Below, in pieces: positions 42,193-51,373 of a stretch of DNA of 64,000 nt. Source of the DNA: Xylanibacter oryzae DSM 17970 (GTDB taxonomy: Bacteria; Bacteroidota; Bacteroidia; Bacteroidales; Bacteroidaceae); contig NZ_KK073873.1 of the NCBI RefSeq assembly GCF_000585355.1, positions 2,833,703 to 2,897,702 of the forward strand, given 5' to 3'. The notes below the pieces were generated by a model. It searched no databases. It saw nothing but the letters and a program-made list of their open reading frames with translations, and was not told the DNA's origin. Within the stretch, counting starts at the first letter, position 1, and every line of letters begins with the position of its first letter. Position numbers and translations under genes: made by a program.

Positions 42193-43515
42193 ATGAAATC
42201 ATCAAGATGTAAGAGAGAGTTATTACGCAGATATGCCACATTCGTAGTTGTTTTATTTATCATAGCATTGGGCACGTCGCTGTCTATACGCGCTAACCTG
42301 GGGTCTTCGCCAATATCGTGCCCACCATATGTACTGAGTCTGATACCGAATACAGGATGGACAATGGGCGAATATGTAATCTGCATGCATGTCTTCTTAA
42401 TCTTGTCGCAAATACTACTTTTAAGAAAGAATTATCCTAAGATACAACTGTTACAGATAGCTGTAAGTTTCTTGTTTGGATTCTATACCGACCTTACGAT
42501 GTGGCTAACAAGTTTTTTGCAGTTTGATAGTTCGGTATTGGGATATATAATGAGATTCGTTCAGTTGTGTGCCGGTGGAGCTATGCTTGCCTATGGTATA
42601 GCCATGGAAGTGAAATGTGATGTACTAATGCTTGCCGGCGAAGGATTCCCATTGGCTATATCAAAAGTGGTGCATGCCGATTTTGGTAAGGTAAAGATGT
42701 TCAGCGATACAGGTCTTGTGATTGTAGGTGTGATATTCTGTTTCGTATTCTTCGGGCGTTGGCAATGGGATATGGTAGGTGTAGGTACACTTTTCTCAAT
42801 GTTCTACGTAGGGTTTATGGTAAGAAAATTCAATCCGCATGTGGCATGGATGGATAAGCTGTTGTGTATTACTCCTGTAGCTGTAGGCGAGGAGAGTGTG
42901 CGTGGCGAATCATCACCTCTTGTCATCACCATATCAAGAGAGTATGGCAGCGGTGGTCATGAGGTTGGTGAGAAACTGGCAAAGAAACTTGGTATCAAAC
43001 TCTACGACAAGTATCTGATAGACAAAACTGCCGAAGACCTTGGTTATACCCATGAGTTTGTGGAGCAGAACGAGCAGAATATCTCTACAGGTAAACTTTG
43101 GGAGTTGATATTCACAGACAAGAGCATACCGATGTCTATGAATCCATCAGAGAATGATGCCATCTTCGTATCGCAGAGCCGTACGATAAACAAGCTTGCA
43201 ATGCAGGAATCGTGTGTGATAATCGGACGTTGCGCCAACTGGATATTAAGAAATGACAAAAACAGTTTTCATGTCTTTGTAAGTTCGGATAACGAGGATG
43301 CCGTAAAGCGTGTTACCGGTTATCTGAATGTAAGTGAAGACAAGGCGAAAGAGCAGGTGATAAAGGTCAATAAGGCACGTGCCAACCATTACTGGCAGTA
43401 TACAGGTGGTACATGGACTGATGCACGCAACTATGACTTGGTGGTAAACTCGTCTAAAATAAGCATTGACGGCATAGTAGATATTATTTGCAACAGCATA
43501 ACAAACGGCAAGTAA
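42193..43515 (+). CDS. YitT/YczE-like membrane domain fused to a cytidylate-kinase-like domain
   Basis: A 440-residue fusion. The first 220 residues have five membrane helices and resemble the YczE/YitT family (LFIIALGTSLSIRANLGSSPISCPPYVLS, AYGIAMEVKCDVLMLAGEGFPLAISK). From about residue 240 there is a cytidylate-kinase-like domain: LVITISREYGSGGHEVGEKLAKKLGIKLYDKYLI with the nucleotide-binding GSGG, then VIIGRCANWIL and FVSSDNEDAVKRV. The kinase part would be on one side of the membrane with its phosphate-acceptor unknown. Single gene, own promoter and terminator. Confidence 0.85.
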   Translation: MKSSRCKRELLRRYATFVVVLFIIALGTSLSIRANLGSSPISCPPYVLSLIPNTGWTMGEYVICMHVFLILSQILLLRKNYPKIQLLQIAVSFLFGFYTDLTMWLTSFLQFDSSVLGYIMRFVQLCAGGAMLAYGIAMEVKCDVLMLAGEGFPLAISKVVHADFGKVKMFSDTGLVIVGVIFCFVFFGRWQWDMVGVGTLFSMFYVGFMVRKFNPHVAWMDKLLCITPVAVGEESVRGESSPLVITISREYGSGGHEVGEKLAKKLGIKLYDKYLIDKTAEDLGYTHEFVEQNEQNISTGKLWELIFTDKSIPMSMNPSENDAIFVSQSRTINKLAMQESCVIIGRCANWILRNDKNSFHVFVSSDNEDAVKRVTGYLNVSEDKAKEQVIKVNKARANHYWQYTGGTWTDARNYDLVVNSSKISIDGIVDIICNSITNGK

Positions 43516-43525
43516 ATTATTACTT

Positions 43526-43569
43526 AAAGCCTCTTCATCCTAATGCTGATATCAGGTTGAAGAGGCTTT
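43526..43569. terminator. Bidirectional terminator between the fusion gene and msrA
   Basis: A 12-bp perfect stem AAAGCCTCTTCA / TGAAGAGGCTTT with a 20-base loop; A-rich on the left, ATATATATTTTTG on the right. It can end both converging transcripts. Confidence 0.8.
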
Positions 43570-43603
43570 ATATATATTTTTGTCTATAAGAAAAAAGCCT
43601 TAA

Positions 43604-44119
43604 TTACGAAGCCCCATTCTTCTTAGCATTCCTGGCATATTCAAATAATGCTAATGGCAAATGACAATATCCTTTCGGATTCTTATCCAGATAATCTTGA
43701 TGATATTCTTCGGCTGCATAGAAATTCTGAAGAGCTTTGATTTCAACCGCAATAGGTTGGGATAACTCTTTTTGCTGTTGGTTAAAGACCTTCTCTATAA
43801 CAGGAAGCTGGTCGGCAGATGTATAGTAGACACCCGTACGGTATTGTGTACCACAGTCACCACCTTGCTTGTTCACACTTATTGGATCAATAGCTTTGAA
43901 GTACATATTAAGTAAGAATTCCAGATCTATCTTCTCTTCATCATACTTGATATGTACGGTTTCTGCAAAACCGGTTGTATCGGTGCACACTTCTTTATAT
44001 GTCGGATCTTGTGTATGCCCATTTGCAAATCCGACTTCGGTCTCTAATACTCCGTCTAGTTGTTTGAAGAAATGTTCTGTTCCCCAGAAACATCCTCCTG
44101 CTAAATATATTTCTTTCAT
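43604..44119 (-). CDS. msrA: Peptide methionine sulfoxide reductase A
   Basis: A 171-residue enzyme that reduces methionine-S-sulfoxide in proteins. The active-site motif is GGCFWGTEH near the N-terminus (catalytic Cys), with GDCGTQYRTGVYY and a C-terminal NPKGYC cysteine that may act as the resolving one. No signal peptide, so cytoplasmic. The ATG at 44119 (MKEIYLAGG) is used; the frame extends to a TTG at 44128 inside the -7 element. Confidence 0.95.
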   Translation of the reverse strand: MKEIYLAGGCFWGTEHFFKQLDGVLETEVGFANGHTQDPTYKEVCTDTTGFAETVHIKYDEEKIDLEFLLNMYFKAIDPISVNKQGGDCGTQYRTGVYYTSADQLPVIEKVFNQQQKELSQPIAVEIKALQNFYAAEEYHQDYLDKNPKGYCHLPLALFEYARNAKKNGAS

Positions 44120-44125
44120 AATGTG

Positions 44126-44133
44126 CAAAGATA
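44126..44133 (-). promoter_or_regulatory. -7 promoter element touching the msrA start
   Basis: TATCTTTG on the minus strand ends six bases before the msrA ATG, suggesting a leaderless or nearly leaderless mRNA. Confidence 0.5.
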
Positions 44134-44165
44134 ATAATTAATTTTTAAATAGATAATATTTTACC

Positions 44166-44209
44166 TATTTTCTAATAAATGAGGATTGCGCTATAATCAA
44201 GATTGTCGT
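44166..44209 (+). repeat. Shared 44-bp element, copy A
   Basis: TATTTTC, then AATAAATGAGGATTGC (44074+100 to 44189, i.e. 44174-44189), a variable middle and GATT-GTCGT. The same arrangement is at 51854-51898 in the same orientation. The 16-base core is identical. This copy lies between msrA and the end of the TlpA-like gene and lacks the -7 box that follows copy B. Confidence 0.75.
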
Positions 44210-44221
44210 GAAAAAGAATAA

Positions 44222-45208
44222 TTACTTTTTGTCAAGCAGTTGCTCTAATACTTCGGAGAGTTGGTCGCCACGTAAATTCTTCGCAACAATGATGCCATTC
44301 TTATCTATAAGAAAATTGCTGGGAATAGAGCGAACTCCATACAATTTGGCAGCTTCACTATTCCAATATTTAAGTTCTGAAACATGGTTGTAGTTAAGTT
44401 TATCATCATGTATGGCTTTTACCCAGGCGTCTCTACTCTTATCTAGAGAAACGGCAAGTATGTCAAACCCCTTATCTTTGAAGGCCCGGAATGTCTTTAC
44501 AACATTAGGATTTTCCTTACGACATGGTCCGCACCAGCTTGCCCAGAAATCCAATAATAAATATCCCTTGCCTATATAATCTTTTAATTGTACATTTTTA
44601 CCATCTATATCTGTGATATGGAAGTTTGGAGCGTGATTCCCGATTTTAACAACCTGGTATGTATTAAGCAGATCTTTTAGTATGCCTGCATAAGGCGTTT
44701 CCTGCAAAGACTTATCAAGTAAAGAAAGATTACTCTTGATATCTTCTGTACTCATACGATAAGAATAATCGCGGTATAAGGCGTAAACTGCAACTAATGA
44801 TTTAGGATGTGACTTTATAAAATCAGAAATATTGATAGATCTTGCATTCTTCCTATAATCAAGATATAAATCCTGTAGTTCTGACCCTTTTGTAACTGAG
44901 TTTGAATAATTCCTTGCGGAATCCAAATCTACCGTTATATTGCCTTTATCCAAAAAGACTAAATAAGAGTTACCACTCTGATCAAGTGAAAGTCCATAGA
45001 CTTCAGGCAATTCAACTTTAGAATTAAATTTGAATTTGCCATTTTCTATATTAGCCGAATCAACATTCTCAAAGTATCTGTCTATGAATTTTTGCAGATA
45101 CACCTTTCCACTAGTTGCCCCCTTTACATTACCTGAAAGAGATAAACTTTGAGCAAAAGTAAGCTCTGATATTGATAACAATGTGATAAGAAATAGTATT
45201 TTTTTCAT
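44222..45208 (-). CDS. TlpA-like periplasmic thiol-disulfide oxidoreductase
   Basis: A 328-residue protein with signal peptide (cleavage near TFAQ), an N-terminal DUF4369-like beta domain (about 20-110), a helical linker and a C-terminal TlpA/AhpC-TSA thioredoxin domain with the intact site FWASWCGPCRKE and cis-proline SIPSN. It should reduce disulfides in the periplasm. It is the fourth gene of the susC-susD-Ntn hydrolase operon and overlaps the hydrolase gene by 4 bases (ATGA). Confidence 0.92.
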   Translation of the reverse strand: MKKILFLITLLSISELTFAQSLSLSGNVKGATSGKVYLQKFIDRYFENVDSANIENGKFKFNSKVELPEVYGLSLDQSGNSYLVFLDKGNITVDLDSARNYSNSVTKGSELQDLYLDYRKNARSINISDFIKSHPKSLVAVYALYRDYSYRMSTEDIKSNLSLLDKSLQETPYAGILKDLLNTYQVVKIGNHAPNFHITDIDGKNVQLKDYIGKGYLLLDFWASWCGPCRKENPNVVKTFRAFKDKGFDILAVSLDKSRDAWVKAIHDDKLNYNHVSELKYWNSEAAKLYGVRSIPSNFLIDKNGIIVAKNLRGDQLSEVLEQLLDKK

Positions 45209-46449
45209 AATTTGTCTATATTAATATTGAAAACTTCATTGTATTGTTTCTTAATATAATTGTCTACCCACTCATAGTATTCCTTGAGTTTGCGATCAGA
45301 CAATTCGCCATCCCGCATATTTCCAATTACGTCGTAAGACATGTCGATGACTTTATCCTCGATAGGGGTAATTAGCTGTAAAATTCCGGTTCCCTTCTTG
45401 TTGATCAACTGTGATAAATCAATATAATCGGTAATACTGCCACGCTCAAGAGGGAATAGTCGCTTCTTTAGTTCCAATCCTGCATGGCAAAGCGCTGAAT
45501 AATTTTTGCCATTACGTGTTACCAACTTTGGTAATACACCTGATTTTGATATCACAAGAGGAACAGCAACAGTTGTAAGAGGACTGCCTACGATGGTCCA
45601 ACTTATTGTTGACAAAGGATTTTCACCCTTTTTTACTCCCTGTATTAAGACTGTAGATGCCGTCTGATATCTTGGAATGAAATCCCTAAAAGGGAAAAAC
45701 TTAGGTAGTTTGTTGTCTTCAGGTTCAAAATCATACAGATTTATATCTGTAAGCCCATGTATCAGATATCGTGGGATGGTAGTAAGCAGATACCTATAAT
45801 CAATCTTACCACAACATCCTTCTTTATCCATGAACTTGCTTATTGCCAGATATCTTTCTACTCCCTTATCAGCAGAGCGGTCACCCGACATTGCATGATT
45901 GGTTCTTACAAGATAACCATAAGGTGCTACATTTGGATCATTAACATCGTATTTCTTGTACCCTTTGTTACTAGTCTCATAATATGCACAACCACCTTCT
46001 GCATCCATTACTCCAAAATTGGAATTGGCATGCATGGGGCGTGGTATTGTATCTAAGAAATGTTCAAAGTCAGCTAAAGTAGCACATATTTCGAGTGCTC
46101 TTCTCATGATGCGTCCGTCATTTTCGTTACTCTGATCCTCTTTGCAATCGCAGTTCAGATTATATGCTGCTGTATTTAATATAGCAAAGCCTTTCTCATT
46201 ATGTCCTGACCAAACACATTCTTGAGTGGTGTCATTTGCTGCAACAATAGCTAAATAGCGGTACTTCTCTCCTTGTACCAATACGCTGACATTATCCAAA
46301 TTGTAGGTGTCTCTATTTTTGAATATCAATGGACGCCCGTCTTTGGTTATTTTACCTGATACTATAACAGACGTGCATGCCGTCGCTATATCAACACTTA
46401 GTAATGCTAGTACTAGTGTCAGGAATATTTTTCTATTTATTTTCTTCAT
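45205..46449 (-). CDS. Exported Ntn-type linear amide C-N hydrolase (choloylglycine-hydrolase superfamily)
   Basis: A 414-residue protein. The signal peptide runs to about residue 24 and is followed at once by Cys25 in CTSVIVSGKITKDGRPLIFKNRD, the N-terminal nucleophile region of the acyltransferase/choloylglycine-hydrolase (AAT/C45) superfamily; GRPLIFKNRD and NEKGFAILNTAAYN are typical. Removal of the signal peptide would create the N-terminal Cys. It should break an amide or peptide bond of an imported compound; bile-salt, acyl-amino acid or peptide substrates are possible. It sits 1 base after susD and overlaps the TlpA gene. Confidence 0.85.
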   Translation of the reverse strand: MKKINRKIFLTLVLALLSVDIATACTSVIVSGKITKDGRPLIFKNRDTYNLDNVSVLVQGEKYRYLAIVAANDTTQECVWSGHNEKGFAILNTAAYNLNCDCKEDQSNENDGRIMRRALEICATLADFEHFLDTIPRPMHANSNFGVMDAEGGCAYYETSNKGYKKYDVNDPNVAPYGYLVRTNHAMSGDRSADKGVERYLAISKFMDKEGCCGKIDYRYLLTTIPRYLIHGLTDINLYDFEPEDNKLPKFFPFRDFIPRYQTASTVLIQGVKKGENPLSTISWTIVGSPLTTVAVPLVISKSGVLPKLVTRNGKNYSALCHAGLELKKRLFPLERGSITDYIDLSQLINKKGTGILQLITPIEDKVIDMSYDVIGNMRDGELSDRKLKEYYEWVDNYIKKQYNEVFNINIDKL

Positions 46450-46450
46450 A

Positions 46451-47857
46451 TTATTTACTGTTTACTGCGGTTGGGGCATATATTCCGGGATCTTTTGGAG
46501 CATTAATATTAGAAAGCATCTCTGTTTCAGGATAATAGAAACGTTCCGGTTGTTTGGTGGCAGTATTGTTGTTTAGTGGAATGGGTACGGCAATATCACT
46601 TTCTCCAGCTCCTCTTAATCTACGTGCATCGTCGAATGCCGTTAAGGTAAGGAAACTGCTAAGATATCTCTCTAGTATTATTTCTCTTAACAATGCTCTT
46701 GTAGGTAAAATGCCATCACTATTTAAAATTCCATCTTTCTGGAAATCTTCATTCGTATAACTATCATACTTATGGCCATAAGATGAATAGTATTTGTTCA
46801 GATTACCACCTTTATTATAAAAGTCTCTGAGTGTATTCAAATACTTTAGTCCGATATCGAAGCCTTGTGTGCGTGTACCTGATTCTGCCAGTATTAAAAG
46901 ATTTTCAGCATAAGTTACCAAAGGTTCCGGTTCTAGTTTTGAAGCGAATCCTTTGTTCTGAGTGGCATTGTTAGGGTCAATATAATAATAGGCTTTACGA
47001 GCTGTCTCGTCAGTCTTATTATTGTTATGCTTGTCTAGCTCATTAAATAGAAAGCATTGCTTCCCATTGAGATCATTTGTTCCCAGATACTGATTTTGAG
47101 TGTAAGTCCAATAGTTGTTTTTATTAGATGTCTGATTATCATCTATTGGACGGAAAAACAAAGAGTTGTCGTTAGTGCTTATACCGTTGAGTGCACTTTC
47201 ATAGGCGTTGGAATATTCTTTTGTAATTGTAAAGTAACGAGCTTTAAGTGTGTATGCGGTTTCTTTCCATTTATTGATATTCCCATTAAAGAAATAATCC
47301 TGTTTGAACTGTACAGATGTTTCACTATCTAAATAAGAGATAGCTTCGTCGAGCAACTTCTGAACATATGCAAAGACTTCAATCTGACTCTCAAATTTTG
47401 GATAATCAACATCTGTTGAGACTTCTGTGCAGGGTATATCTCCATATAGAGATGCGTAAGTACCAAACAGATATGCTTCCATTATGCGTGTGATACCTTG
47501 GTAGAATTTATTATCTGGAGCACTCTTCTGTATATATTTAGCCTGTGTAATAACCGACTGATATCCATTAAAATCAAATGTACTTTCTGTAACTTGATAA
47601 TTATAATATGCCAATGGGAACTGATTCGTGCCAATAATCTGTCCTGTCCATAAAGCTGGAATGTATGAATCTATACCTCGTTCAATTCCAACAAGGGCCA
47701 ATTCAGGAGTATTGACATATAACCCGGTTTCAACATCAGAAACGCTTACACTGTTTGGGTTTTTGTTCACTCCGTCGACTAAACTCTCACAAGATATAAA
47801 GCTCATAGATATTACCAATAAAATGGAAGCTTTATGTATTATATTCATATTGTTCAT
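46451..47857 (-). CDS. SusD/RagB-family surface lipoprotein
   Basis: A 468-residue lipoprotein (lipobox FISC at about residue 23) of the SusD/RagB type: mainly helical, with TPR-like helices and a C-terminal part LLREIILERYLSSFLTLTAFDDARR. It captures nutrients on the cell surface and lids the SusC channel next to it. It starts 4 bases after susC. Confidence 0.88.
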   Translation of the reverse strand: MNNMNIIHKASILLVISMSFISCESLVDGVNKNPNSVSVSDVETGLYVNTPELALVGIERGIDSYIPALWTGQIIGTNQFPLAYYNYQVTESTFDFNGYQSVITQAKYIQKSAPDNKFYQGITRIMEAYLFGTYASLYGDIPCTEVSTDVDYPKFESQIEVFAYVQKLLDEAISYLDSETSVQFKQDYFFNGNINKWKETAYTLKARYFTITKEYSNAYESALNGISTNDNSLFFRPIDDNQTSNKNNYWTYTQNQYLGTNDLNGKQCFLFNELDKHNNNKTDETARKAYYYIDPNNATQNKGFASKLEPEPLVTYAENLLILAESGTRTQGFDIGLKYLNTLRDFYNKGGNLNKYYSSYGHKYDSYTNEDFQKDGILNSDGILPTRALLREIILERYLSSFLTLTAFDDARRLRGAGESDIAVPIPLNNNTATKQPERFYYPETEMLSNINAPKDPGIYAPTAVNSK

Positions 47858-47861
47858 TTGC

Positions 47862-50800
47862 TTAATAATTTATATTGATACTAAAAATTAATGAGCGTGT
47901 AGCCGGGCTGGAAAAATAATCCATACCCTGTGCATTACTCACTCCATAGTTATTGCTCTCCGGATCTATGCCTACAAGATTTGTCCAAAGAAGAAGATCT
48001 CTACCGGTAACTGAAAATCTCACAGAATTAAGACCTGTCTTATGTTTGAACCAATTATCATCTAATGTATATCCAAGAGTAATGTTGCGAAGTTTGGTCC
48101 ATGTATTATCTTGAACATAGAAGTCATGAACCTTGTTTATTCCAAGACCACCACCGAGACCATTATACCAGGATTCATCCAGTAAGACGGTGCCGGCTCC
48201 AAAATCATAAAGATTTCCTCTTATTGTTGTACCGGCTTTAAAAATCTTTCCGGTATAATTGGCAACATCACTAGTTAGTGTAACTTCATGGGAAACATCC
48301 CGGTGAACTCCATATCCATAAAGTGCGAGTTGGGTGCGGTTGAGGTATTTTCCTCCATGAGAATGTTCAAATAGGAAACTAAAATCGAAGTTCTTGTATC
48401 TGAAATCCATGCCAAGACCTCCACGCCACTTTGGATTAGGATCGCCTAAGACAACGTTTGAAGTTGAGAGCTGTGGAAATCCATTCTTGTCTAATATCAA
48501 GTTGCCATTACCATCACGTAATGCTCCCGGACGGTATAGAACTCCTAGAGAATAACCTTCAAGGGCAACGGATGTGCTGCTTATATTCAAAAGGCCAGTT
48601 CCTCCTAATTCTGTAACACGGTTTTTATTCTGGCTGAAATTGAGGTTTATGTCCCAAGAGAATTCTTTCTTGTCGAATACGTGGTATACAGTTTCAAACT
48701 CCACTCCATGATTTTTCATCGTACCGGCATTAGAATATTTATAACCGTATCCCTGAGACGGATTAAGAGCCACACTATAAAGAAGATCATGAATAACATT
48801 ATTATAATATGTAAACTTCATGCTTAACTTATTATTGAAGAATCTCAAATCAGTTCCAATTTCCCATTCAGTTTTTACTTCGGGTTTCAGATCATTGTTA
48901 CCTTTAGTGTTACTCACAGCATAACTGCCACCAAAAGAACCATTTGTGGCTGTGGCCAAAGTCGTAGTACGATATGCTTCTGGTTGAGTGCCTACCTTTC
49001 CCCACGAAGCTCTTAATTTACCGAAGCTCAAAAAATTAGATTTTAAAATATGTGTAAACTGCCATGCTGCATCAACAGAAGGGTAAAAATGTGATTTTGA
49101 TACTGTCGAAGTCGATTCCAGCATACCTGTTGCTGAAACAAAAAGTTGATCATAAAGTTCAATATCTGCTATGGCGTAGCCTCTATTAGAACGTATATGT
49201 GTAATCAATTTAGTCCATGACGTAGCAGCATCATTGGATGACAATGAAGATGACTTTATATCTGTCTGAACATCAAATGGTGTTAGCACATCGCTATTGG
49301 ATGTGGTATTGCGGTCGTTAATACTGTATCCTGCAGTACCAATTAACGTAAATTTATTAGAGAATCTATGTGTTGCCCTTATTATTGCATCAAAATTAAG
49401 TTCCAGGTGCTGAGCTGTCTGATAATTATAATAACCAGATGTGTATGAGGTTGTGGCAGAATTAATAGGATAGTATGTATCGCGACTATCATTATAGAAA
49501 TCAATGCCACCTCTCAGAGTTAGATCTAACCATGAGAATGGATTTATCAACAGTTCCGGTGTGATAATAAAACGGTTAACCTTTTCTAAAGCCTCTTGTT
49601 CGTTGGTACTCCATAAAGGGTTATTATATGTAGGTTGACTGTTTGCGCCTATCTCGTTACGATACATGCGTTGACGGTTGGTATATGCCACACCGCTAGC
49701 ATCTATATAAGTCCCCTTATAATCTCGGATATCAAAATCGGCCGGTGTTCTAAGTAGTGACAAATAAGCACCGTTTACGTTATCTCCATTACTTTGTATG
49801 CGGTTGGCTGCGGTATTTATGTATGCTATCTTTGCGCTTGACTTTACCCAATCAGAAAAACGATAATTGGCATTTATTCTGAAGTTATGCTTGTTATAAT
49901 ATGACCCACGAGTAACGCCATCCTGAAAAAGTCCCCCATAACTCAGATAATAATTTGCTTTGTCGCCACCACCACTTATGGAAAGTTCATGCTGGTCAAA
50001 ACCTCCTGTTCTGAATATGGCATCAAAGTTGCTGTCTACATAAGTTTGCGTTGAATTCTTCTGCAAGATAGGATAGTATATATTGCCTGATTCAGCCACG
50101 AAATAGCCTCCGGACTTATCATAGACATCTGATGCCCCTGAACGGTCTGATATTTTATCTCCCCATGAATAATTTGAGTTCTTGTTCCACTTACCACCTG
50201 TGCCCTGGCCCCATGTGCTTTGCAATGGGTGATGTTGGCTTATCCAATCCACACTTTTACTATATGTATACGATATGTTAGGCTTAGATGAATGAGAACC
50301 ATTTTTTGTGGTAATAACTATAACTCCGTTGGCTGCACGAGATCCCCATAGTGCGGATGCAGATGCCCCCTTCAATATCTGAAGTGACTCTATGTCGTTA
50401 GAATTAATGTCATTAAGACGTGATTGCTGAGCGAATCCGGTATCACCAGAGCTCTCGTTGCTGATAGGAGTACCATCTAGAATAATAAGAGGCTGACTCT
50501 CACCGATAAATGTATTTGCTCCACGAATAATAATATTTGAACCACTTCCGGGTTCACCATTAGGAGATGATATTCTTACACCTGCTGCTTTTCCACTCAA
50601 AGCATTAATTAATGTGGATGTACCTGCAGAGACAATCTTGTCTTTACTAATTACAGATGCGGTAGAACCTAACTCATCAGCAGAACGAGCCTTGCCAAGT
50701 GCTGTCACAACAACCTCATCCAAGAGGTGTGAATTTTCATGTAGCCTTATATTCAGAGGTTCTTTCGTATCATAGACTTCCTTTTCAATGCTTTGGAATC

Positions 50801-51038
50801 CTATATACTGAACTTTTAAAGTGATTGGCAAATTGCTATTGGTAGAAAGCTGATAGTTACCATTCGTATCCGTTATAGTACCTTTATCTTTTTGCCCTTT
50901 AATAAGAATGGAAACTCCTATAAGAGGTTCACCATTATTATAGTCTGTAATTTGTCCTGATATGATGTTTTGACTATATGCCATAGGTGATATAGCAAAT
51001 AAAGATATTACTAATATTATTTTTCCTATTGATTTCAT
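47862..51038 (-). CDS. SusC/RagA-family TonB-linked outer-membrane transporter
   Basis: A 1,058-residue outer-membrane protein with a signal peptide (to about MAYSQ), a carboxypeptidase-regulatory-like domain (IISGQITDYNNGEPLIGVSILIKG), the TonB-box region (LDEVVVTALG), a plug domain (VISKDKIVSAGTSTLINALSGKAAGVR...IIIRGANTF, LQILKGASASALWGSRAANGVIVITTKNG) and a 22-strand barrel ending in the terminal motif SLIFSININY. It imports a nutrient with SusD and TonB energy. Start at the ATG 51038; the frame's TTG at 51044 is less likely. It has a roughly 300-base leader. Confidence 0.95.
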   Translation of the reverse strand: MKSIGKIILVISLFAISPMAYSQNIISGQITDYNNGEPLIGVSILIKGQKDKGTITDTNGNYQLSTNSNLPITLKVQYIGFQSIEKEVYDTKEPLNIRLHENSHLLDEVVVTALGKARSADELGSTASVISKDKIVSAGTSTLINALSGKAAGVRISSPNGEPGSGSNIIIRGANTFIGESQPLIILDGTPISNESSGDTGFAQQSRLNDINSNDIESLQILKGASASALWGSRAANGVIVITTKNGSHSSKPNISYTYSKSVDWISQHHPLQSTWGQGTGGKWNKNSNYSWGDKISDRSGASDVYDKSGGYFVAESGNIYYPILQKNSTQTYVDSNFDAIFRTGGFDQHELSISGGGDKANYYLSYGGLFQDGVTRGSYYNKHNFRINANYRFSDWVKSSAKIAYINTAANRIQSNGDNVNGAYLSLLRTPADFDIRDYKGTYIDASGVAYTNRQRMYRNEIGANSQPTYNNPLWSTNEQEALEKVNRFIITPELLINPFSWLDLTLRGGIDFYNDSRDTYYPINSATTSYTSGYYNYQTAQHLELNFDAIIRATHRFSNKFTLIGTAGYSINDRNTTSNSDVLTPFDVQTDIKSSSLSSNDAATSWTKLITHIRSNRGYAIADIELYDQLFVSATGMLESTSTVSKSHFYPSVDAAWQFTHILKSNFLSFGKLRASWGKVGTQPEAYRTTTLATATNGSFGGSYAVSNTKGNNDLKPEVKTEWEIGTDLRFFNNKLSMKFTYYNNVIHDLLYSVALNPSQGYGYKYSNAGTMKNHGVEFETVYHVFDKKEFSWDINLNFSQNKNRVTELGGTGLLNISSTSVALEGYSLGVLYRPGALRDGNGNLILDKNGFPQLSTSNVVLGDPNPKWRGGLGMDFRYKNFDFSFLFEHSHGGKYLNRTQLALYGYGVHRDVSHEVTLTSDVANYTGKIFKAGTTIRGNLYDFGAGTVLLDESWYNGLGGGLGINKVHDFYVQDNTWTKLRNITLGYTLDDNWFKHKTGLNSVRFSVTGRDLLLWTNLVGIDPESNNYGVSNAQGMDYFSSPATRSLIFSININY

Positions 51039-51130
51039 ATACAAAGTTTTTGTGTATTAATTACCTGAGAAGCAAGCTATGCTAACTCCACATAATTTGA
51101 TTATTGCTATTTATGATTAAAATTATGACC

Positions 51131-51256
51131 TTATGATTTGTTTTCTGCTAATAAAATCTTTACGAAATAATCTCCTGAAATAACCAATCTTAAAGTTAAT
51201 CCCCATAAATGAAAAGCGTTTAACTTACGCTTTAATGTTGACTCATGCTTACCCAT
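51131..51256 (-). pseudogene. N-terminal stub of an APC/ethanolamine-permease-like gene in the susC leader
   Basis: A 41-codon frame MGKHESTLKRKLNAFHLWGL followed by TLRLVISGDYFVKILLAENKS and a stop. It closely resembles the first residues of amino-acid/ethanolamine permeases (LKRKLNAFHLWGI-VGLVISG-YFGW). The real gene would continue for over 400 residues. It lies between the promoter at 51343-51373 and susC, so it is transcribed; it may be an accident of recombination or a leader frame. Confidence 0.55.
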
Positions 51257-51342
51257 ACCTAATTTGTTTTAATTTGTGTTGTGTTGTTATTTGTGTCTGT
51301 TATTATTGTACCAGTAAATGTCATTTTGCAACCTTAATAATG

Positions 51343-51373
51343 CAAAGATATAGCATTTTGTTTTAATAACAAA
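51343..51373 (-). promoter_or_regulatory. Promoter of the susC operon
   Basis: On the minus strand TTTG (51373-51370), a 19-base spacer and TATCTTTG (51350-51343): consensus. It predicts a leader of about 300 bases before the susC ATG. Confidence 0.65.

Noticed and set aside
51039..51342. Riboswitch in the susC leader
   Set aside because: I looked for TPP, cobalamin and SAM-like conserved boxes and saw none; the leader is better explained by the permease stub.
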